NCBI GenBank assembly: GCA_029240815.1 | Contig: JARDZO010000199.1 | Span: 1 to 10,626 of the forward strand | From: Brevibacillus sp. | GTDB taxonomy: Bacteria > Bacillota > Bacilli > Brevibacillales > Brevibacillaceae | DNA: 10,626 bases | Reading direction: 5' to 3' | Part shown: piece after piece, positions 7,562 through 10,626 of the stretch | Position numbering within the stretch: the stretch's first letter is position 1 | Layout: the number at the start of each line of letters is the position of its first letter | Translations under genes and position numbers: made by a program | Notes under the pieces: generated by a model | Database searches by the model: none | What the model was told of the DNA's origin: nothing | What the model saw: only the letters and a program-made list of their open reading frames with translations

Positions 7562-7608
7562 AAAACCAATGACTATTCCCAGAATCGTCCGACAAATTCG
7601 TTGACACA
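7554..7608. promoter_or_regulatory. Spo0A-box-like sequences upstream of spoIIE
   Basis: Three sequences resemble the Spo0A box (core TGTCGAA, extended TTTGTCRAA). TTTGTCAAAA on the plus strand at 7554-7563 overlaps the -35. TTTGTCGGAC on the minus strand is at 7587-7596, and a weaker TGTGTCAACG on the minus strand at 7599-7608. The last two are direct repeats with TGTC cores 12 bases apart, placed about 30-50 bases upstream of the -35, where an activator would act. This matches the known control of spoIIE by Spo0A-P. The third copy is uncertain. Confidence 0.7.
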
Positions 7609-7846
7609 TTTGGAAATTCACGATCTATTTGAAGAAAGCGTCGTGACGCCCTGTGTCACAAGGAACGATCCAACGTGTGGAGACGAAAAAAAACCGACGT
7701 TATGGCGGATAACGTCGGCTGACAGGTGATTCGCGCTTTGCGAAACGGGCTTACGATACCTATTCGTCATGAGTTTGAAATGACCTTCCTGCTTTTACAG
7801 TCAAAATACACAATCGAAAAAGAAAGAAAAATCCAAATTTTCCGAA
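7609..7846. other. yabR-spoIIE intergenic region: no gene found
   Basis: Apart from the yabR terminator (7686-7718), I find no coding or RNA gene here. I looked for tRNA T-loop patterns (GGTTCRANNCC) on both strands and saw none, although B. subtilis has Met and Glu tRNA genes at this place. Two small inverted repeats are present: GTGAC/GTCAC at 7643-7659 with a 7-base loop, and TTCGC/GCGAA at 7730-7744 with a 5-base loop. The 3' flank of yabR (7800-7846) is AT-rich. Short plus-strand open frames through this gap look like chance. Confidence 0.6.
7686..7718 (-). terminator. Intrinsic terminator after yabR
   Basis: On the minus strand a perfect 9-base stem, CCGACGTTA/TAACGTCGG, with a 7-base loop (7703-7709) is followed directly by eight T residues (7686-7693). 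It lies about 130 bases downstream of the yabR stop and upstream of the spoIIE promoter, separating the yabP-yabR group from spoIIE. Confidence 0.9.
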
Positions 7847-8218
7847 TCAATGTTGTCGACCGCGCCCCTTCTTGTCCCCATTTTTCTTTAACGGGGACTG
7901 GCGGTCTTCACTCTCTTTCAAAAACCGATTCAGTTTATCTTCAAAGGCTTCCCCACGTTCCCGATAAGGACGAGATGGCCTTTCCTTTTCCTGCGCTTTC
8001 TTGATCGACAAGCCGATTTTGCCCTCGCGAGTATTCAGGACCTTCACGGTTACCATATCCCCGATTTTCAAAAAGTCATGGATGTCTTTGACGAACGTGT
8101 CGGCAATTTCACTAATGTGCACAAGACCGGTCACATTTCCAGGCAGCTCCACAAAGGCACCAAATTTCGTAATACCTGTCACTTTTCCTTCAAGTTTGCT
8201 CCCGATCTCGACTCCCAT
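7847..8218 (-). CDS. yabR: S1 domain RNA-binding protein YabR
   Basis: This 123-residue protein has one S1 (OB-fold) RNA-binding domain at residues 1-75. It opens with VEIGSKLEGKVTGITKFGAFVEL, here cited as positions 3-25, continues with GLVHISEIAD (31-40) and ends with GKIGLSIKKAQ (66-76). This is followed by a basic, charged tail (RPSRPYRERGEAFEDKLNRF and beyond) that is probably disordered. It closely resembles B. subtilis YabR (about 128 residues), a general stress protein related to the S1 domain of polynucleotide phosphorylase. Its exact RNA partner is unknown to me. The ATG at 8218 gives the family start, with GGAGG 12 bases upstream, a long spacing. The gene follows divIC after 43 bases, and a strong terminator lies downstream. 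Confidence 0.93.
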   Translation of the reverse strand: MGVEIGSKLEGKVTGITKFGAFVELPGNVTGLVHISEIADTFVKDIHDFLKIGDMVTVKVLNTREGKIGLSIKKAQEKERPSRPYRERGEAFEDKLNRFLKESEDRQSPLKKNGDKKGRGRQH

Positions 8219-8261
8219 GAACGTGGAAAGCCTCCCTCTGCTTGAAGATCAGCCAGACAGC

Positions 8262-8573
8262 CTACTCCGGAATCACATAGATGCTCTCACCAGGCTTGGT
8301 ATAGTAAATTCGTTTGCGTGCCAGCTCCGCCAAATACTCCTGGTCGTTAAGCCGACTCGCATCGTATGTCAGTTCCTCTTGCTGTTGCAGTAATACTGCA
8401 GACTCTTGTTTCAGCGCTTCGAGTTCAGACTCTTTCTGCGACAGGACCCCGCTCTGCAAATATAGGGTATAGCCAGTCCAGACGAAAAAACAAAGAATGA
8501 AAAAGAAAAAAAGCCGCATTCTTCGCTTTTGCCCTTTTCGGTTGGTTGGAGAGGACGTTGCTTCTTTCATCAT
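8262..8573 (-). CDS. divIC: Cell division protein DivIC (FtsB-like)
   Basis: DivIC is a bitopic divisome protein that forms a complex with FtsL and DivIB and controls septal peptidoglycan synthesis; it is needed for both vegetative and sporulation septa. The 103-residue protein has a short basic cytoplasmic N-terminus (residues 1-20) and one membrane helix (about 21-39, rich in Phe). An extracellular coiled coil (about 45-75, QKESELEALKQE) is followed by the conserved C-terminal segment LAELARKRIYYTKPGESIYV (81-100). The start is ATG at 8573 (or the next codon, ATG at 8570), chosen because GAGGTGG lies just ahead. An in-frame ATG at 8726 would add 51 residues that are yabQ read in another frame. 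The gene begins 17 bases after the yabQ stop. Confidence 0.92.
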   Translation of the reverse strand: MMKEATSSPTNRKGQKRRMRLFFFFILCFFVWTGYTLYLQSGVLSQKESELEALKQESAVLLQQQEELTYDASRLNDQEYLAELARKRIYYTKPGESIYVIPE

Positions 8574-8577
8574 TAGG

Positions 8578-8584
8578 CCACCTC
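8578..8584 (-). promoter_or_regulatory. Ribosome binding site that fixes the divIC start
   Basis: The minus strand reads GAGGTGG, then CCTA and tandem ATG codons at 8573 and 8570. It places the start of divIC after the end of yabQ and rules out the much longer in-frame form beginning at 8726. Confidence 0.8.
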
Positions 8585-8590
8585 GGATGT

Positions 8591-9163
8591 TTACTCCCGC
8601 TTTCTCTTTGTGTGAAACCAATTCTTCCAATTGGTCCAAATTCCTTTTGATTTTCCGAACATTTTTTTCCCCAAATGTTGACCCCATCTGGCAAACGGCG
8701 AAGTGACAAAACGCGTCACTTTCCACAAAAAGCCGAGGATCGCGAGCAACACGGAATACAAAAATGCCAGCACCATCAGGATCACTCGGTAGAAAAACAG
8801 AATGGGACGCACAACCAGGGCGTCAATGATTCGTAATACCGTTCGATATAACCACTGACAGAATTTTATCACGCGGTGTAAAAAATGGATATACTTCTTA
8901 CTGCCCAATACAAAATATACCCAAGCACCGAAAATCATTCCAAAAAAGATGGGAAACCGAATAATCCCGTCGTTTACTTTTACCAATATCAAGAAAACAG
9001 CACCCATGCTGCCTACCCAAAAGAGAATGTCAAAGATGAATACCATCCAGAGCGGCAACCTGCTCTTCCCCTTGAATACATGGTACGTGTCAAATCCGAT
9101 TCCCATGAGAGCACCGCACGTCGACATGGCCAGCACCGTCTGAAGCTGGATCCCGATACTCAC
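8591..9163 (-). CDS. yabQ: Spore cortex biosynthesis membrane protein YabQ
   Basis: YabQ is a mother-cell protein needed for cortex formation; in B. subtilis it sits in the membranes around the forespore. The 190-residue protein has hydrophobic segments at about 6-26, 38-61, 68-87 and 118-147, and a strongly basic C-terminus (KSKGIWTNWK through HTKRKRE). The N-terminus SIGIQLQTVLAMSTCGALMG, followed by FDTYHVF (24-30) and FIFDILFWV (42-50), matches the YabQ pattern in B. subtilis. The C-terminal half is longer and more hydrophobic than I recall for that species. The start is GTG at 9163, overlapping the yabP stop as GTGA. There is no good Shine-Dalgarno site next to it, so translation is probably coupled to yabP. 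Confidence 0.9.
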   Translation of the reverse strand: MSIGIQLQTVLAMSTCGALMGIGFDTYHVFKGKSRLPLWMVFIFDILFWVGSMGAVFLILVKVNDGIIRFPIFFGMIFGAWVYFVLGSKKYIHFLHRVIKFCQWLYRTVLRIIDALVVRPILFFYRVILMVLAFLYSVLLAILGFLWKVTRFVTSPFARWGQHLGKKMFGKSKGIWTNWKNWFHTKRKRE

Positions 9164-9444
9164 TTGAATAACTTGCCGAAGAATCCTCTCGACCGATCCC
9201 CGGCCTGCCCTTGCTCCAGATAGGCCATTTCGTGAACCAATCCCTCGATCGCCACTTCTCCGGTTTCCAAACTCAGATTTTTCATATGCAGATTTTGTCC
9301 CCGTATCGTTAAAAAGCCGCCCTCAGTCTCCAAAAGAAACTCTTCACTGTCAAAGCTTTCGACGTTTTTCACACCCGAAATCGCCAAACTGCGTCGGTTG
9401 ATCATCACGACTTCATGGCGAGGCCGCTTCGTGTGCTCGTTCAT
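9160..9444 (-). CDS. yabP: Spore protein YabP
   Basis: YabP belongs to the YabP/YqfC family of small sporulation proteins made under sigma-E in the mother cell; in B. subtilis it interacts with spore coat/morphogenetic layers and is co-transcribed with yabQ. The 94-residue protein fits the family. RHEVVMINRRSLAISGVKNV is at residues 9-28, ESFDSEEFLLETEGGFLTIR at 29-48, and GQNLHMKNLSLETGEVAIEG at 49-68. These form a beta-rich domain with no membrane segment. The ATG at 9444 has a strong GGGAGGAG site 5 bases upstream. It is the first gene after the terminator of the surface-protein gene, and a candidate sigma-E promoter lies between them. The stop overlaps yabQ by 4 bases. Confidence 0.93.
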   Translation of the reverse strand: MNEHTKRPRHEVVMINRRSLAISGVKNVESFDSEEFLLETEGGFLTIRGQNLHMKNLSLETGEVAIEGLVHEMAYLEQGQAGDRSRGFFGKLFK

Positions 9445-9477
9445 GCTAACTCCTCCCTTACGTACCCTTCTTGTACC

Positions 9478-9506
9478 ATCGTATGGGAGGGGATGTCCTT
9501 TTAGAA
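9478..9506 (-). promoter_or_regulatory. Candidate sigma-E promoter for yabP-yabQ
   Basis: The minus strand carries CATACGAT (9478-9485), close to the sigma-E -10 consensus CATACANT. Thirteen bases upstream is TTCTAAAA (9499-9506), only a weak fit to the ATATT-type -35. The position, about 35 bases before the yabP ATG and just after a terminator, fits the known sigma-E control of yabP in B. subtilis. The -35 is the weak point. Confidence 0.42.
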
Positions 9507-9507
9507 C

Positions 9508-9530
9508 AAAAACCCCGCCAAATAGCGGGG
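9508..9530 (-). terminator. Intrinsic terminator after the surface-protein gene
   Basis: On the minus strand a GC-rich 6-base stem, CCCCGC/GCGGGG (9513-9518 with 9525-9530), has a 6-base loop and runs directly into TTTTT (9508-9512). It lies about 20 bases after the stop codon of the partial gene at the right edge and insulates it from yabP. Confidence 0.85.
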
Positions 9531-9549
9531 CTCCTGCTCTTTTGTCTAT

Positions 9550-10626
9550 TTATTTGTAAACCGTGTAGTTGCCATTCACAAAGATAATCTTGTAGCCGGT
9601 CCGATCTGTGATCGTACGCAGAGGCAAGGCCGGAATTTTGTTTTTCAATTGAACAGCTACAGGCAGTGTCACGTTTTGACCGTTGACCGTCGCCACGTTG
9701 GAGCCTACCTTGAACTGCATGACTGTATTGCCGCTGACGACCTTGGCAGTCGTTGTCGTCCAGGTAACGGACATACCCAATCCATCTCGGAAAAACGAAG
9801 CCGGCATCAACGTGTTGCCATTGACAATGTACGGCGCTGCAGCCATTGCGGTTGCTTTACCGGATTTGGTAAACGAAGCTACGTTTGCCTTGAAGCTAAC
9901 GCCATTGAGGGTCACGATTGTAGCTGGCCGGGCAAACAGCAGTCCTTTTTCCTCGGAGCTGTAGACGCCGATGCTATACACGCCTGTTGTCGCTGGGTTT
10001 ACAATTCCCCCTGCTTCCAGCACATTTACCTGTACAGCCGTCTGCGCCGGAATATCCTGAGACGGTACAATAATCAGGTTTTGGCCGCGAACACCTACAT
10101 AGTTGGCGGCGGCACCATTGACAGTTACACTGGTCGCCGGGATATAGGCCGGAACGCGGAAACCGGCTGGAAGGACAACTTCAAAGAATCCTTGCGAGCG
10201 CACGATAGGCGCTCCCAACCCTTTGATTGCGATCTGCAAGCCTGTCGGTGTCGAGGCAGTAGCCCGAGTCAATCCAACCGTAGCGGACGTGTTGTCTACG
10301 GCAACTGGCGCAGAAGTCCCTGTAATCTCAAAACTCTTGGAACGGTACGTTTTATTGTCGACCTTTGCTGTCAGGCTGTATGTACCTGTCGTTTTCGGAT
10401 TGGTCAAATACGCATCAAAGGCAAATTTAACAGTCAAGCTATCCGTGCTTTTAAATCCGCTCGGTGTACGGAATGCAACCTTTCCATTGCTTGTGCTCAC
10501 CGTACTTACCTGATCGCCGTTCACTGACACACTGTATCCTGACAGAACCGGCGGCACCATGTCCGCACTGGGGAACTCGATCTGGATATCTGTATTGGAA
10601 TACAGCTTGGTCGAGAGATCGATGTC
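9550..10626 (-). CDS. Surface protein with copper amine oxidase N-terminal-like (stalk) domain, C-terminal part
   Basis: The frame is open to the right edge, so the 5' end and any signal peptide are outside; 358 residues are visible. An internal ATG at 10560 is not taken as the start because the frame continues upstream with matching sequence (DIDLSTKLYSNTDIQIEFPS). Two related beta-rich modules of about 110 residues are seen. Each has a VNG turn (about residues 34-36 and 127-129 of the visible part) and a shared NP-TTG-YS segment (NPKTTGTYSL, NPATTGVYSI). The last 110 residues match the stalk or copper amine oxidase N-terminal-like domain: YIVNGNTLMPASFFRDGLGM, VNGQNVTLPVA, and PLRTITDRTGYKIIF ending in NYTVYK. 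No cysteines or catalytic residues are visible. Paenibacillaceae often carry this domain in exported cell-wall proteins. The function is unknown; I infer export and a structural role. Confidence 0.8.
   Translation of the reverse strand, partial: DIDLSTKLYSNTDIQIEFPSADMVPPVLSGYSVSVNGDQVSTVSTSNGKVAFRTPSGFKSTDSLTVKFAFDAYLTNPKTTGTYSLTAKVDNKTYRSKSFEITGTSAPVAVDNTSATVGLTRATASTPTGLQIAIKGLGAPIVRSQGFFEVVLPAGFRVPAYIPATSVTVNGAAANYVGVRGQNLIIVPSQDIPAQTAVQVNVLEAGGIVNPATTGVYSIGVYSSEEKGLLFARPATIVTLNGVSFKANVASFTKSGKATAMAAAPYIVNGNTLMPASFFRDGLGMSVTWTTTTAKVVSGNTVMQFKVGSNVATVNGQNVTLPVAVQLKNKIPALPLRTITDRTGYKIIFVNGNYTVYK

Noticed and set aside
7597..7610. Plus-strand TTGACA as a promoter element reading away from spoIIE
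   Set aside because: I found no matching -10 at a sensible distance on the plus strand and no plus-strand gene for it to serve; it is better read as part of a Spo0A-box-like sequence on the other strand.
7379..7729. Plus-strand open frame running from spoIIE into the intergenic region
   Set aside because: It covers the spoIIE start, promoter and the yabR terminator, has no ribosome binding site and no recognisable protein features.
8574..8726. Longer N-terminus for divIC from ATG 8726
   Set aside because: The extra 51 residues overlap yabQ in another frame, are not DivIC-like, and a good ribosome binding site sits directly before ATG 8573.
9649..10527. Plus-strand open frame of 292 codons
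   Set aside because: It is antisense to the stalk-domain gene, which has a clear family match. The Arg/Cys/His-rich translation is typical of a shadow frame.
1..10626. CRISPR array, insertion sequence, prophage or defence island
   Set aside because: No regularly spaced direct repeats, no transposase or integrase-like frame and no terminal inverted repeats were seen; gene order is essentially the conserved Bacillales core.

Overview
The window reads as a chromosomal segment of an endospore-forming Firmicute. Protein sequences and gene order match the Bacillus subtilis region yabP-yabQ-divIC-yabR-spoIIE-yabS-yabT-tilS-hpt-ftsH. The moderate GC content, the divergence from Bacillus proteins and a surface-protein gene with a copper amine oxidase N-terminal-like domain suggest Paenibacillaceae, most likely Brevibacillus. 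The genus is an inference from memory. All recognised genes lie on the minus strand, so transcription runs from high to low coordinates.

Layout in the direction of transcription. At the right edge (10626 to 9550) is the 3' part of a gene for an exported or surface protein with two related beta-rich modules and a C-terminal stalk-type domain; it ends at an intrinsic terminator (9508-9530). Next come yabP, yabQ, divIC and yabR (9444 to 7847), tightly packed and closed by a strong terminator at 7686-7718. They cover spore coat/cortex assembly, the divisome and an S1 RNA-binding protein. A gap of about 350 bases holds that terminator and the spoIIE control region. This region has a promoter with a 21-base spacer and Spo0A-box-like sequences, the arrangement known for B. 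subtilis spoIIE.

spoIIE (7492 to 5018) is followed by yabS and yabT (4954 to 3265), an overlapping pair encoding a von Willebrand A-type protein and a membrane-anchored Hanks-type kinase. They are preceded by a plausible sigma-F promoter. Downstream, and absent at this position in B. subtilis as I know it, is a two-gene ThrE-type exporter (YjjP-like plus YjjB-like; 3246 to 2046). It is packed between yabT and tilS with an 18-base gap, a 4-base gap and a 23-base overlap. tilS (tRNA-Ile lysidine synthetase) and hpt (hypoxanthine phosphoribosyltransferase) overlap by 4 bases, and the first codons of ftsH are at the left edge.

Most of the window is conserved core. The less ordinary points are the apparent circular permutation of the VWA fold in YabS, the exporter pair inside the sporulation/tRNA-modification cluster, the surface-protein gene beside yabP, the absence of the tRNA genes found in B. 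subtilis before spoIIE, and the promoter-like sequences. I see no CRISPR array, insertion sequence, prophage or convincing new defence system.
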